In this document: in pieces, positions 25,920-34,654 of the stretch | Numbering within the stretch: position 1 is the first letter of the stretch | Layout: every line of letters begins with the position of its first letter | Assembly: GCF_900129795.1 (NCBI RefSeq) | Contig: NZ_FQWW01000001.1 | Coordinates: forward strand, 992,001 to 1,056,000 | Origin: Flavobacterium sp. CF108 | GTDB taxonomy: Bacteria; Bacteroidota; Bacteroidia; Flavobacteriales; Flavobacteriaceae | Direction: 5' to 3' | Length of the DNA: 64,000 bases | The notes under the pieces: model-generated | The model's input: the letters and a program-made list of their open reading frames with translations, nothing else | What the model was told of the DNA's origin: nothing | The model's database searches: none | Position numbers and translations under genes: made by a program

Positions 25920-26498
25920 ATGAAACTGGTTTTCGCTTCCAATAATTTAAATAAAATCAAAGAAATTCAAAGCATTCTAAACGGATCTATCCAATTATTA
26001 AGTTTAGAAGATATTGGCTGTCATGAAGAAATTCCTGAAACTGCTGATACTATTGAAGGCAATGCGATTTTAAAAGCCAATTATGTTACCGAAAAATATG
26101 GTTATGATTGTTTTGCTGATGATACAGGTTTAGAAGTGAAAGCTTTAAACGGAGAACCCGGCGTTTATTCTGCCCGATATGCGGGTGAACAAAAAAATGC
26201 CGACGATAATATGAACAAGCTTTTGGAGGCTTTAAAAAATGAAGAAAACCGAAGTGCACAGTTTAAAACCGTTATTGCTTTAAATTTAGAAGGAAAACAG
26301 CATCTTTTTACGGGTTTGGCAAAAGGAAATATTACTTTGACTAAAGCCGGAAATCATGGTTTTGGGTACGATCCAATTTTTCAGCCGGAAGATTATAAGG
26401 GGACTTTTGCCGAATTATCTGCGGAAATTAAAAATAAAATCAGCCATCGCGCAAAGGCAACTGAGCAACTTATTGATTTTCTGAACACAAGAAAATAA
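25920..26498 (+). CDS. rdgB: XTP/dITP diphosphatase (RdgB/HAM1)
   Basis: The 192-residue enzyme hydrolyses non-canonical purine NTPs (dITP, XTP) to monophosphates and keeps them out of nucleic acid. Family motifs are [15 protein letters not shown] at the N-terminus, [20 protein letters not shown] in the middle and [13 protein letters not shown] near the C-terminus; length is normal. It is divergent from the ABC exporter and followed by the helicase gene after 193 bp. Confidence 0.95.
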   Translation: MKLVFASNNLNKIKEIQSILNGSIQLLSLEDIGCHEEIPETADTIEGNAILKANYVTEKYGYDCFADDTGLEVKALNGEPGVYSARYAGEQKNADDNMNKLLEALKNEENRSAQFKTVIALNLEGKQHLFTGLAKGNITLTKAGNHGFGYDPIFQPEDYKGTFAELSAEIKNKISHRAKATEQLIDFLNTRK

Positions 26499-26662
26499 AT
26501 GTTCAAAATACAACAAATTATTGGGCAAAATTGATATTTCACGACGTATTTTTTTCGATTTCTTTCAAAAATGATTTTACACCAAACATAACTTTTTGAT
26601 AATCAAATCATAACAAATATATAAATCTTAAAATAGCATTAGTTTATCTGAATAATTAACAG

Positions 26663-26670
26663 TAATTTTG
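26663..26670 (+). promoter_or_regulatory. -7 promoter box for the DEAD-box helicase
   Basis: TAATTTTG matches TAnnTTTG, 21 bases before the ATG at 26692. It overlaps the upstream in-frame TTG at 26668, which argues against that codon as the start. Confidence 0.6.
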
Positions 26671-26691
26671 CACCCTATTTTAAAAACACAT

Positions 26692-28599
26692 ATGAATAAA
26701 TTTGAACAATTAGGATTGAATGAATCGTTACTGAAGGCGATTTTAGATCTAGGATTTGAAAATCCGTCAGAGGTACAGGAAAAGGCGATTCCCCTATTAT
26801 TGGAAAAAGACACAGATATGGTTGCGTTGGCTCAGACAGGGACAGGGAAAACGGCAGCTTTCGGTTTTCCGCTAATTCAAAAAATTGATGCTGACAATAG
26901 AAACACACAAGCATTAGTTTTATCGCCAACACGAGAACTTTGTTTACAGATTACCAACGAACTTAAAAACTACTCAAAATACGAAAAAGGTATTAATGTG
27001 GTAGCAGTTTACGGCGGGGCTAGTATTACAGAGCAAGCTAGAGAGATTAAAAGAGGCGCACAAATTATTGTGGCTACTCCGGGGAGAATGCAAGACATGA
27101 TTAACAGAGGTTTAGTAAACATTAAAAATATAGATTACTGTATTCTTGATGAAGCTGATGAGATGTTAAACATGGGATTCTATGAAGACATCGTATCTAT
27201 TTTATCAGATACTCCAGATCAAAAAAGTACATGGTTGTTCTCTGCAACTATGCCGCAAGAGGTTGCCAGAATTGCAAAACAATTCATGAGCGAACCGGTT
27301 GAAATTACTGTTGGTGCTAAGAACTCTGGTTCTGCAACAGTTTCTCACGAATTTTACTTAGTAAATGCTCGTGACCGTTACGAAGCTTTAAAACGTTTAG
27401 CCGATGCAAATCCAGATATTTTCTCTGTGGTTTTCTGTCGTACTAAAAGAGATACACAAGCTGTAGCCGAAAAATTAATTGAAGATGGATATAGCGCTGC
27501 TGCGCTGCACGGAGATTTATCTCAGGCACAACGTGATGGTGTAATGAAATCTTTCCGTGGAAGACAAATTCAGATGCTTGTTGCTACTGACGTTGCTGCA
27601 CGTGGTATTGACGTTGATAACGTAACACACGTTGTAAACTACCAATTACCTGATGAAATCGAAACGTACAACCACCGTTCTGGTCGTACTGGTAGAGCTG
27701 GAAAATTAGGAACTTCTATTGTAATTGTTACAAAAAGTGAGTTGCGTAAAATTTCTTCTATCGAAAGAATCATCAAACAAAAATTTGAAGAAAAATCTAT
27801 TCCATCTGGAATCGAAATCTGCGAAATTCAATTATTACACTTAGCTAATAAAATTAAAGATACTGAGGTTGATCACGAAATTGACAATTATTTACCAGCT
27901 ATTAACAATGTTCTTGAAGGTTTATCTAAAGAAGAATTGATTAAGAAAATGGTTTCAGTAGAATTTAACCGTTTCATTGCTTACTACAAAAAGAATAGAG
28001 ATATTTCTACTCAATCTTCTGGAGAAAGACGTGAAAGAAACGATTCTGAGCCTAGAGAATTCAATAATAACGGAGCAGTTCGTTATTTTGTAAACATCGG
28101 TTCTAGAGATAATTTCGACTGGATGTCTCTTAAAGATTACTTGAAAGAAACATTAGACTTAGGTCGTGATGACGTTTTCAAAGTGGATGTAAAAGAAGGT
28201 TTCTCTTTCTTTAATACTGATCCTGAGCACACTGACAAAGTTATGGAAGTATTAAACAACGTACAATTAGAAGGACGTCGTATTAATGTTGAAATTTCTA
28301 AAAACGATGGTGGCGGAAGACGTGATCATAACGGACGTAGCGGCGGAAGTCGTAGTTCTGGAGGACCAAGACGTGAAGGAGGTTTTGCTCCAAGACGTGA
28401 AGGTTCTGGTGGAGGTTTTAGAAGCGACAGAAACTCAGCTCCAAGACGTGAAGGTTCTGGAGGAGGTTTTAGAAGCGACAGAAATGCAGCTCCAAGAGAA
28501 GGTGGTTTCAAAAGAAACGAAGGAGGTTCTGACAGAGCTCCAAGACGTTCTGAAAGCTTTGGTGATTCACCAAGACCAAGAAGACCAAGAAGAGATTAA
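26692..28599 (+). CDS. deaD: DEAD-box RNA helicase (DeaD/CsdA type) with RGG-like tail
   Basis: The 635-residue protein unwinds structured RNA in ribosome assembly and cold adaptation. Motifs are AQTGTGKT (47-54), PTREL, DEAD (153-156), SATMP and HRSGRTGR. A DbpA-type RNA-binding domain follows (about 455-545, RYFVNIGSRDNFDWMSLKDY), and the last 90 residues are Gly/Arg/Ser-rich with two nearly identical 17-residue units. The start is the ATG at 26692. The tail should bind RNA without strong specificity. Confidence 0.93.
   Translation: MNKFEQLGLNESLLKAILDLGFENPSEVQEKAIPLLLEKDTDMVALAQTGTGKTAAFGFPLIQKIDADNRNTQALVLSPTRELCLQITNELKNYSKYEKGINVVAVYGGASITEQAREIKRGAQIIVATPGRMQDMINRGLVNIKNIDYCILDEADEMLNMGFYEDIVSILSDTPDQKSTWLFSATMPQEVARIAKQFMSEPVEITVGAKNSGSATVSHEFYLVNARDRYEALKRLADANPDIFSVVFCRTKRDTQAVAEKLIEDGYSAAALHGDLSQAQRDGVMKSFRGRQIQMLVATDVAARGIDVDNVTHVVNYQLPDEIETYNHRSGRTGRAGKLGTSIVIVTKSELRKISSIERIIKQKFEEKSIPSGIEICEIQLLHLANKIKDTEVDHEIDNYLPAINNVLEGLSKEELIKKMVSVEFNRFIAYYKKNRDISTQSSGERRERNDSEPREFNNNGAVRYFVNIGSRDNFDWMSLKDYLKETLDLGRDDVFKVDVKEGFSFFNTDPEHTDKVMEVLNNVQLEGRRINVEISKNDGGGRRDHNGRSGGSRSSGGPRREGGFAPRREGSGGGFRSDRNSAPRREGSGGGFRSDRNAAPREGGFKRNEGGSDRAPRRSESFGDSPRPRRPRRD
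28390..28491 (+). repeat. 51-bp tandem duplication inside the helicase tail
   Basis: Two in-frame 51-bp units (28390-28440 and 28441-28491) differ at a few positions and encode two copies of a 17-residue PRREGSGGGFRSDRN-type unit. A degenerate third part follows. Confidence 0.9.
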
Positions 28600-28620
28600 T
28601 TCTTTTATATCTTAAAATAT

Positions 28621-28663
28621 AAAATCCCAAATTCCTGACATAAATGGAATTTGGGATTTTTTT
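28621..28663 (+). terminator. intrinsic terminator of the helicase gene
   Basis: A 15-bp stem (AAAATCCCAAATTCC and its complement) with a 10-base loop and T run lies 21 bases after the stop. Confidence 0.85.
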
Positions 28664-28840
28664 ATATACGCTCCACGAATAGTTTTGTAATCCAAAACAA
28701 TATAACTCAAACTTCCTGATCCCTTTTTATTTAAACACAAAAAGCAACACCGATGACTTTGTTAATTTTCTGATAATTATATTCGAAGACTGCGAAATAT
28801 TTAATCTCTATTTACTACTTTTAGTGCTTTAAATCAGGAT

Positions 28841-29614
28841 ATGAAATATTTCGCAGTTTTCTTTTTTTTACTATTCTCTGCCATAAGTTTTGCACAAGAT
28901 GCTGAATCTACAACTCCGCAAAGGGTTTCAGGTTACATTATAAACGATGATAGTAAACAACCTCTTCCAAATGTAAATATCATTAACACCAATAAAGTAC
29001 GAGGCGCAAAATCTGATGCAAAAGGGTATTTTGAAATTGATGTACAGCCAAATGATACAATTCATTTTTCTCTTTTAGGATTTCAATCTCTTAGAATCAG
29101 AGTAACAAATGACTGGATAAAAAATAAAGTAACTCGAATTCAACTTACTGAAAAAGCAATCGCTCTTGAAGAAGTTATTATTGCACCATTTAATTTGACT
29201 GGTTATCTTGAAATTGATTCAAAGTTAATTCCAACCAAAGAAAACTACCGTTACAGTATTTCTGGTCTTACACAAGGTTATGAAGCGGGTGAATATTCTC
29301 CAAATGCTTTTGGAAAAGTATTGGGTTCTATTTTTAATCCGGCAGATATGCTTTATAATTTCTTTGGAAAAAACAGCCGGGAGCTCAAAAAACTCAAGGA
29401 CATGAAAAAAGATGATACGATTAGAAATCTTTTAGAAACTAAATATGATCGTGAAACTATTGCAGTTTTATTAGGAATCAGTAAGGATGAAATTCCTGAA
29501 ATTATGCACCGCTGCAACTATTCTGATGCATTTATTCAATCTGCAAATGACTTACAGATTTTAGATGCCATAAGCGGCTGCTACGAACAATATAAAGTAT
29601 TAAAAAGGAATTAA
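28841..29614 (+). CDS. secreted protein with carboxypeptidase-like regulatory domain
   Basis: The 257-residue protein has a signal peptide (FFLLFSAISFAQ). The CarboxypepD_reg-like beta domain follows (residues about 28-110, VSGYIINDDSKQPLPNVNII, GYFEIDVQPNDTIHFSLLGF, then a charged TEKAIALEEVIIAPFN). This domain is the usual N-terminal part of SusC/TonB-dependent receptors, but here no barrel follows. The remaining 140 residues are helical and of unknown function. It stands alone between two terminators. Confidence 0.8.
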   Translation: MKYFAVFFFLLFSAISFAQDAESTTPQRVSGYIINDDSKQPLPNVNIINTNKVRGAKSDAKGYFEIDVQPNDTIHFSLLGFQSLRIRVTNDWIKNKVTRIQLTEKAIALEEVIIAPFNLTGYLEIDSKLIPTKENYRYSISGLTQGYEAGEYSPNAFGKVLGSIFNPADMLYNFFGKNSRELKKLKDMKKDDTIRNLLETKYDRETIAVLLGISKDEIPEIMHRCNYSDAFIQSANDLQILDAISGCYEQYKVLKRN

Positions 29615-29638
29615 AATTTTACTTTTACATCAATATAG

Positions 29639-29671
29639 AAATCCTCAATTTAAAAAATTGGGGATTTTTTT
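29639..29671 (+). terminator. intrinsic terminator of the gene at 28841
   Basis: A 12-bp stem (AATCCTCAATTT with its complement, one G-T pair) is followed by seven T, 25 bases past the stop. Confidence 0.75.
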
Positions 29672-29741
29672 ATGCCTTATGATTTCAAAAAAAGCTATAT
29701 TTACTATAGCAAAACAATAAAACAAACAAAATCAATACGTT

Positions 29742-29852
29742 ATGTCAAAAGGTCAAGATGCAAAAAAAACGGCAAAAAAAGAACCGTTAAAAACGGCTAA
29801 AGAAAAGAAAGAAGAAAAAAGAGAGAAGAAAAATTCTCCTAAAAGAGATTAA
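29742..29852 (+). CDS. small lysine-rich basic protein, 36 residues
   Basis: An ATG at 29742 opens a 36-residue frame beginning MSKGQDAKKTAKKEP and ending NSPKRD. About 40 percent of residues are Lys or Arg and nearly all the rest are Glu, Ala, Thr or Ser. It follows a terminator and precedes an inverted repeat, so it would be a separate unit. The composition suggests a disordered nucleic-acid- or ribosome-associated peptide. I recall similar short Lys-rich hypothetical proteins in Flavobacterium, but no function. Confidence 0.6.
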   Translation: MSKGQDAKKTAKKEPLKTAKEKKEEKREKKNSPKRD

Positions 29853-29855
29853 AAA

Positions 29856-29933
29856 AGTGTTCAGTGTTCAGTTTTTTTTAGTGTTCAGTTTAGTCACCAG
29901 ATTTACTGATTACCAAAAACTGAACACTGATTA
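29856..29933. terminator. inverted repeat between convergent genes, probable terminator
   Basis: Copies of a short unit around GTGTTCAGTTT on the left are matched by AAACTGAACAC on the right (to 29932), between the small basic protein and pepD. T/A runs flank both sides. Confidence 0.6.
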
Positions 29934-29940
29934 CTTTTTT

Positions 29941-31401
29941 TTATTTAGCCGGAATGTTAGAAAGAATTTCTAATACAAATTTCCAATATTTTTGTGCAGA
30001 TGAAATGCTGGCTCTTTCGTCTGGAGAGTGCGCTCCGTGAATGGTTGGTCCAAAAGAAATCATATCCATATCTGGGTAATTTGTTCCTAAAATTCCGCAT
30101 TCTAAACCAGCGTGACAAGCCACAACTTTTGGCTGTTCACCATTTTGTTTTTCGTAAATATCTTTTAAAACTTCTAATATTTCTGAATTTACGTTTGGAG
30201 TCCATCCTGGGTAAGAACCAGAAAGCTCAACTTCGCATCCCACTAATTCAAAAGCTGAACGCAAAGAATTAGCCAAATCAAATTTAGAAGATTCTACGGA
30301 AGAACGTGTTAAACATCCAACCAAAATTTCTCCGTCTTTTATAACTACGCGAGCAATATTATTTGAAGTCTCAACTAAATCAGCCATATCTGCGCTCATT
30401 TTGTAGACTCCGTTTTGTGCCGCATAAATCGCTCTGACAATTCCTTCCTGAACACCTAAATCCATTATTTTTTCAGGTAAATCAGTTTTTACGATTTCTA
30501 TCGATAAGTTTGGTTCCGTTGTTTTGTATTCTGCTTTGATGTCTGCAATAATTTCCTGCATATCATAAACATATGCTTCATCAAACATTTGAGAAATAAT
30601 TACTTTAGCAACGCTTTCTCTCGGAATTGCATTTCTAAGACTTCCTCCGTTAATTTCAGAAACCTGTAATCCAAAGTTTTCAAAACCATCAAATAATAAA
30701 CGGTTCATTATTTTATTGGCATTTCCTAAACCTTTATGAATATCCATTCCAGAATGACCTCCATTTAAGCCTTTTACGGTAATAGTATACCCAACAGAGC
30801 CTTCCGGAACTTCTTCTTCGTTATAAGCTCTTGTAGCCGTTACATCGATCCCGCCAGCGCATCCTATATCAATTTCATCATCTTCTTCTGTATCCAGATT
30901 CAATAAAATCTGTCCTTGAAGAATTCCTCCTTTTAAATTTAAAGCTCCTGTCATTCCGGTTTCTTCGTCAATTGTAAACAAAGCTTCAATTGCAGGATGT
31001 GGAATGTCTTTACTTTCTAAAATTGCCATAATTGCAGCTACTCCTAACCCATTGTCAGCACCAAGCGTTGTACCGCGGGCGTGAACCCAGTCGCCATCAA
31101 CATACATATCAATTCCTTGCGTATCAAAATCAAAAACAGTGTCAGCATTTTTTTGGTGTACCATATCTAAGTGACCTTGCATTACAATGGCTTTGCGATT
31201 TTCCATTCCCGGAGTTGCCGGTTTTCTGATAATTACATTTCGGATTTCGTCTTCAAAAGTTTCTAAACCTAAGCTGTTTCCAAAGTTTTTCATAAACTCG
31301 ATTACACGCTCTTCTTTCTTTGACGGACGCGGAACGGCGTTTAAATCTGCAAATTTGTTCCAAAGTGCTTTTGGTTCCAGATTTCTTATTTCCTGACTCA
31401 T
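29941..31401 (-). CDS. pepD: aminoacyl-histidine dipeptidase (PepD, M20 family)
   Basis: The 486-residue zinc peptidase cleaves Xaa-His dipeptides such as carnosine. Metal and catalytic positions are visible in MQGHLDMV (His and Asp), TLGADNGLGVAA (bridging Asp), FTIDEETGMTGA (catalytic Glu-Glu) and the C-terminal GPTIHGAHSPDE (His). The length is normal for PepD. The frame is open to 31425, but the ATG at 31401 (MSQEIRNLEPKALWN) starts at the conserved N-terminus and has a -7 box at 31436. Confidence 0.93.
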   Translation of the reverse strand: MSQEIRNLEPKALWNKFADLNAVPRPSKKEERVIEFMKNFGNSLGLETFEDEIRNVIIRKPATPGMENRKAIVMQGHLDMVHQKNADTVFDFDTQGIDMYVDGDWVHARGTTLGADNGLGVAAIMAILESKDIPHPAIEALFTIDEETGMTGALNLKGGILQGQILLNLDTEEDDEIDIGCAGGIDVTATRAYNEEEVPEGSVGYTITVKGLNGGHSGMDIHKGLGNANKIMNRLLFDGFENFGLQVSEINGGSLRNAIPRESVAKVIISQMFDEAYVYDMQEIIADIKAEYKTTEPNLSIEIVKTDLPEKIMDLGVQEGIVRAIYAAQNGVYKMSADMADLVETSNNIARVVIKDGEILVGCLTRSSVESSKFDLANSLRSAFELVGCEVELSGSYPGWTPNVNSEILEVLKDIYEKQNGEQPKVVACHAGLECGILGTNYPDMDMISFGPTIHGAHSPDERASISSAQKYWKFVLEILSNIPAK

Positions 31402-31435
31402 TATATTTTGTTTGAAGTTTAACAATTAAGAGCTT

Positions 31436-31443
31436 CAAAGTTA
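31436..31443 (-). promoter_or_regulatory. -7 promoter box for pepD
   Basis: TAACTTTG on the minus strand, 34 bases before the ATG at 31401. Confidence 0.5.
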
Positions 31444-31565
31444 CAAAGTTTAAATGCTTTTTCCGCCACGAATTCTACGAATTAGCACAAATTATAATGG
31501 CTCTAAAATTAAAGGATAAGAATACTCAATTTAAGATAAAGAAATTTAAAAGTAAAGCAAACTTT

Positions 31566-31859
31566 TTAAAGAGGATATTTTGAAGGATTTAACGAGGTAT
31601 TAAAAACAGACATAACATATACTGTTTTCACTGTTTCATCAATAAAATAAAAAATAATAAATGGGGATTTTTTAGTGGGAAGACCTCGATAATCCTTATA
31701 TCTGATTTCAAAAAAAGGATTTTTCGATAATGTATCTAAATGTTCATCAATTACTTGATAAAAATATTCGCCTAAACCATTTTGCTTAGACTCATAATAA
31801 TCAATCGCTTCTTGTATATCTACAAGCGCTCTTGGCTCAATAACAATATTAAAAATCAT
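31566..31859 (-). CDS. ParE/RelE-superfamily toxin
   Basis: The 97-residue protein has the ParE/RelE layout: an N-terminal strand (FNIVIEPRALVDIQEAIDYY), two helices (GEYFYQVIDEHLDTLSKNP) and a C-terminal sheet (YKDYRGLPTKKSPFIIFYFI, VYVMSVFNTSLNP). Members inhibit gyrase or cut mRNA at the ribosome, and which applies here is not evident. The start codon overlaps the stop of the antitoxin gene by 4 bases, the normal order for such pairs. Confidence 0.85.
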   Translation of the reverse strand: MIFNIVIEPRALVDIQEAIDYYESKQNGLGEYFYQVIDEHLDTLSKNPFFEIRYKDYRGLPTKKSPFIIFYFIDETVKTVYVMSVFNTSLNPSKYPL

Positions 31860-32068
31860 TTCTTTGATTTGAAACGTAATTGTTTTTTAGCTTCATTCCA
31901 AGGAAGAAAATCGTCTGCTTTTGAAGTTGATCTTCTTTCATCTAATAAATTTTTCATTTCTTCGGTTACAGAAAATTCATTAATTACGGTTTCATAATTG
32001 AATTTTTCTATCAACTGCATAAAGAATGACAATTCATTATCTGGAATATTTAAAGTGATTTGTGTCAT
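31856..32068 (-). CDS. antitoxin of the ParE/RelE-type pair
   Basis: The 70-residue protein begins MTQITLNIPDNELSFFMQLI, a ribbon/helix start seen in small Bacteroidota antitoxins, and ends in a basic tail with Trp (DFLPWNEAKKQLRFKSKK) that probably wraps the toxin. It is upstream of and translationally coupled to the toxin gene. The family is assigned mainly from size, order and overlap. Confidence 0.8.
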   Translation of the reverse strand: MTQITLNIPDNELSFFMQLIEKFNYETVINEFSVTEEMKNLLDERRSTSKADDFLPWNEAKKQLRFKSKK

Positions 32069-32087
32069 TTTCCTCGTTATTGAATAA

Positions 32088-32095
32088 CAAATTTA
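32088..32095 (-). promoter_or_regulatory. -7 promoter box for the toxin-antitoxin operon
   Basis: TAAATTTG on the minus strand, 19 bases before the antitoxin ATG, implying a very short leader. Confidence 0.45.
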
Positions 32096-32151
32096 CAAAA
32101 AAGAAAACGAACTAGTATTTTAATTATTATTTTTAACCCAAAAGTAAAACC

Positions 32152-33213
32152 GTGACACGAAAATATATCCTTCCTCTACTTCTTTTAGCTCAGATTATCT
32201 TTTTAAAAATCCTGCCGTTTTTCCCCGATTTTGTAGAAGGCCTCTACAGTAATAATTTATATATCAGGATTTCGCATTTCTCACGAGTACTTTTAGGTAA
32301 AATTTCATTTTCTGTTGGCGATTGTATTTACGCAGTTCTAATATTATCTATGATAAGCTGGTTTTGGAGAATTCGAAAAACATGGAGAACAGACTGGAAA
32401 GATCATCTTTTAAAAATTACAGGTAAAATTTCTGTTTTTTACTTTTTCTTTCATGTGCTTTGGGCTTTCAATTATTATCGTAAACCTCTTTTCGAAAAAA
32501 TGGAAATCAAAAGAGAATATACCGATGCTGATTTATTAGCCTTTACAAAAAGACTGATTGTTAAAACGAATGAAGTTCAGTTTAAAATCACAAAAGATAA
32601 AGACAAAAAAATTAGTTTCCCCTATTCTCAGGAAGAAGTTTTTAAGATGAACCTTAACGGATATGATAATTTAGCACAAGAACATTCTTATTTTAAATAT
32701 GAGACTCTAAGCGTAAAAAAATCGCTGTTTAGTGTTCCTTTAACTTATATGGGATTTGGCGGCTATTTGAACCCGTTTACAAATGAAGCACAGGTAAATG
32801 ATTTATTACCAATGTATTCTTTTCCGCTTACCGCTTCTCACGAAATGGCGCATCAAATAGGTTTTGCAAGCGAGAACGAATGCAATTTTATAGGTGTTTT
32901 GGCGTCTGTAAAAAATGATAATTTATATTATCAGTATTCAGGATATAGTTTTGCTTTGCGTTATTGCCTTGGAATTTGGAAGTTTAAAAACGAGGAAATC
33001 TTTGAGGTTTTAAAAAGACAAATAAATCCGGGGATTTTAAAAAACTATCAGGAAAGTCAGGATTTTTGGAAACAATATGATACTTTTATTGATGAAGGTT
33101 TTCATTTTGTATATGATAGTTTCTTGAAATCAAACAATCAGAAAGATGGAATGGAAAGCTATAGCAAGTTTATAGATTTGATGATTAATTATTATAAAAC
33201 ACGTCAACTGTAG
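32152..33213 (+). CDS. DUF3810-family membrane protein with HExxH motif
   Basis: The 353-residue protein has three N-terminal membrane segments (residues about 5-110) and a large extracytoplasmic domain with SHEMAHQIGFASENECNF. His230, Glu231 and His234 match the zinc site of gluzincin-type metallopeptidases, with Glu242 and Glu244 as possible third ligands. DUF3810 proteins occur in Bacteroidota and Firmicutes without an assigned substrate. The start is a GTG at 32152, which directly precedes the first membrane segment. It is divergent from the toxin-antitoxin pair. Confidence 0.8.
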   Translation: MTRKYILPLLLLAQIIFLKILPFFPDFVEGLYSNNLYIRISHFSRVLLGKISFSVGDCIYAVLILSMISWFWRIRKTWRTDWKDHLLKITGKISVFYFFFHVLWAFNYYRKPLFEKMEIKREYTDADLLAFTKRLIVKTNEVQFKITKDKDKKISFPYSQEEVFKMNLNGYDNLAQEHSYFKYETLSVKKSLFSVPLTYMGFGGYLNPFTNEAQVNDLLPMYSFPLTASHEMAHQIGFASENECNFIGVLASVKNDNLYYQYSGYSFALRYCLGIWKFKNEEIFEVLKRQINPGILKNYQESQDFWKQYDTFIDEGFHFVYDSFLKSNNQKDGMESYSKFIDLMINYYKTRQL

Positions 33214-33219
33214 CAAGTT

Positions 33220-33320
33220 GCCACGAATTTCACGAATTAGCACGAATTTTTAAAAACTAAAATTCAACTTTATCATTATTATTTTGAGAAGTAATTCGTG
33301 AAATTTGTGAAATTCGTGGC
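33220..33320. repeat. inverted repeat, CACGAATT family
   Basis: The left end (GCCACGAATTTCACGAATTA from 33220) and the right end (finishing AATTCGTGGC at 33320) are near-complementary, forming a long stem between two plus-strand genes. Related copies occur at 44745-44835 and 62053-62187. Confidence 0.8.
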
Positions 33321-33374
33321 GAAAAAATAATTAAGTCTTGTAACAAAATAGATTTCAACACTACTAATACTTTT

Positions 33375-33869
33375 ATGAGCGAAAATATAGAACAGTCATT
33401 TGTTGCGCAATTGCAGGCAAATCAGAATATAATCCACAAAATTTGTAGATTATATACTGCCGGTGAAGACGCCCATAAAGACTTGTTTCAGGAAATTACT
33501 ATTCAGCTCTGGAAAGCATATCCAAAATTTAGAGGCGACAGTAAATTTTCGACCTGGACGTATCGTGTCGCTTTAAATACAGCCATTACCTTATATCGCA
33601 AAACCAAAAGAACCATATCTACCGTAGATTATGAGAGTCATCAGCATTTTGTAAAAGATGTTGATTACAACTATGAAGAGGAAGAACAGATTAAATTGAT
33701 GTACAAAGCCGTTTATCAGCTTAACGACATCGAAAAAGCATTAGTTTTTATGTATTTAGAAGACAAAGATTATCAGGAAATAGCCGAAACCTTAGGAATC
33801 AGCGAAGTGAATGCGCGCGTGAAAATGAACAGAATTAAAGGGAAACTTAAAAAAATACTAAATCCTTAA
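33375..33869 (+). CDS. ECF-type RNA polymerase sigma factor
   Basis: The 164-residue protein has sigma region 2 (HKDLFQEITIQLWKAYPKF, STWTYRVALNTAI) and region 4 (LNDIEKALVFMYLEDKDYQE, ISEVNARVKMNRIKGKL), the two-domain form of extracytoplasmic-function sigma factors. The partner gene starts 8 bp downstream and encodes a membrane protein rather than a FecR-type anti-sigma factor. No SusC/D or TonB receptor lies nearby, so it is not a glycan- or iron-uptake sigma by context. Confidence 0.9.
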   Translation: MSENIEQSFVAQLQANQNIIHKICRLYTAGEDAHKDLFQEITIQLWKAYPKFRGDSKFSTWTYRVALNTAITLYRKTKRTISTVDYESHQHFVKDVDYNYEEEEQIKLMYKAVYQLNDIEKALVFMYLEDKDYQEIAETLGISEVNARVKMNRIKGKLKKILNP

Positions 33870-33877
33870 AAATTATT

Positions 33878-34510
33878 ATGAAAGAACTGGATTTACTAAA
33901 AAAAGACTGGCAGAAGAACTCTGATTCTTTTGAACAAATTTCTGAAAAAGAAATCTATAAAATGATTCACAAAAAGTCATCTTCAATTGTGAAATGGATT
34001 TTGATTATCAGCATTTTGGAGATTTCGTTTTGGACTTTTTCAAACTTATTTATCAATACCGATGATGTTTTGCGAAAAATAAATCATCCAGAAATTGTGG
34101 TTACGCTTGAATACTTAACTTATTTGAATTACTTAGTGGGATTGGTTTTCGTGTTTATTTTCTATAAAAACTACACTACAATTTCTACAACTGTTGCCAC
34201 AAAATCCTTAATGAGTGCCATTTTAAGAACCCGAAAAACAGTTCAGTATTACGTTTGGTACAACTTAGGAATGATTGTAATTACATCCATTTTAAGTTTC
34301 TTTATCGCTTTTGTTTACAATCCTGATATGGCTTTTTTAAGAGAAAAACTTGCCATAGACGGAAAAGCAATGTTTGCTACAATTGGAATATTAACTTTAG
34401 TAATATTAGGTTTCTTTGGATTGTTCTGGTGCTTTTACAGATTACTTTACGGAACATTATTACGCAGATTATACTTGAATTATAAGGAGTTGAAGAAAAT
34501 TGATTTCTAA
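33878..34510 (+). CDS. membrane protein paired with the ECF sigma factor, candidate anti-sigma
   Basis: The 210-residue protein has a cytoplasmic N-terminus of about 45 charged residues (ELDLLKKDWQKNSDSFEQIS) and four membrane segments, with no recognisable periplasmic sensor domain. It begins 8 bp after the sigma gene. The short cytoplasmic head followed by membrane segments and tight coupling fits an anti-sigma role, which is inference. The family is unknown to me beyond similar sigma-linked proteins in Flavobacterium. Confidence 0.7.
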   Translation: MKELDLLKKDWQKNSDSFEQISEKEIYKMIHKKSSSIVKWILIISILEISFWTFSNLFINTDDVLRKINHPEIVVTLEYLTYLNYLVGLVFVFIFYKNYTTISTTVATKSLMSAILRTRKTVQYYVWYNLGMIVITSILSFFIAFVYNPDMAFLREKLAIDGKAMFATIGILTLVILGFFGLFWCFYRLLYGTLLRRLYLNYKELKKIDF

Positions 34511-34550
34511 TTGAGGTTCAAAGGTTCAAAGATTTTCCTTTAAGGCGCTA

Positions 34551-34566
34551 TCCCGAAACTTCGGGA
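34551..34566. terminator. hairpin between convergent genes, probable terminator
   Basis: TCCCGAAACTTCGGGA forms a 7-bp GC-rich stem with a 2-base loop. The same element with GC in the loop (TCCCGAAGCTTCGGGA) occurs past nagB at 50001-50016. Confidence 0.55.
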
Positions 34567-34654
34567 CTTAGATGTTAAGGTTCTAAGTTTTTCTAACTTG
34601 AAACCTGAAACTTGAAACAAAAAAATCTAAAATCAGAAATCTAAACTCTAAAAT

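Noticed and set aside
28286..28615. 109-codon frame rich in Val, Asp and Glu over the helicase tail
   Set aside because: It is the shifted reading of the repetitive Gly/Arg-rich end of the helicase, and its apparent repeats come from the 51-bp DNA duplication.
31461..31500. Attachment-site-like short repeat near the toxin-antitoxin pair
   Set aside because: The words belong to the dispersed CACGAATT family, and there is no integrase or tRNA gene to make it an attachment site.
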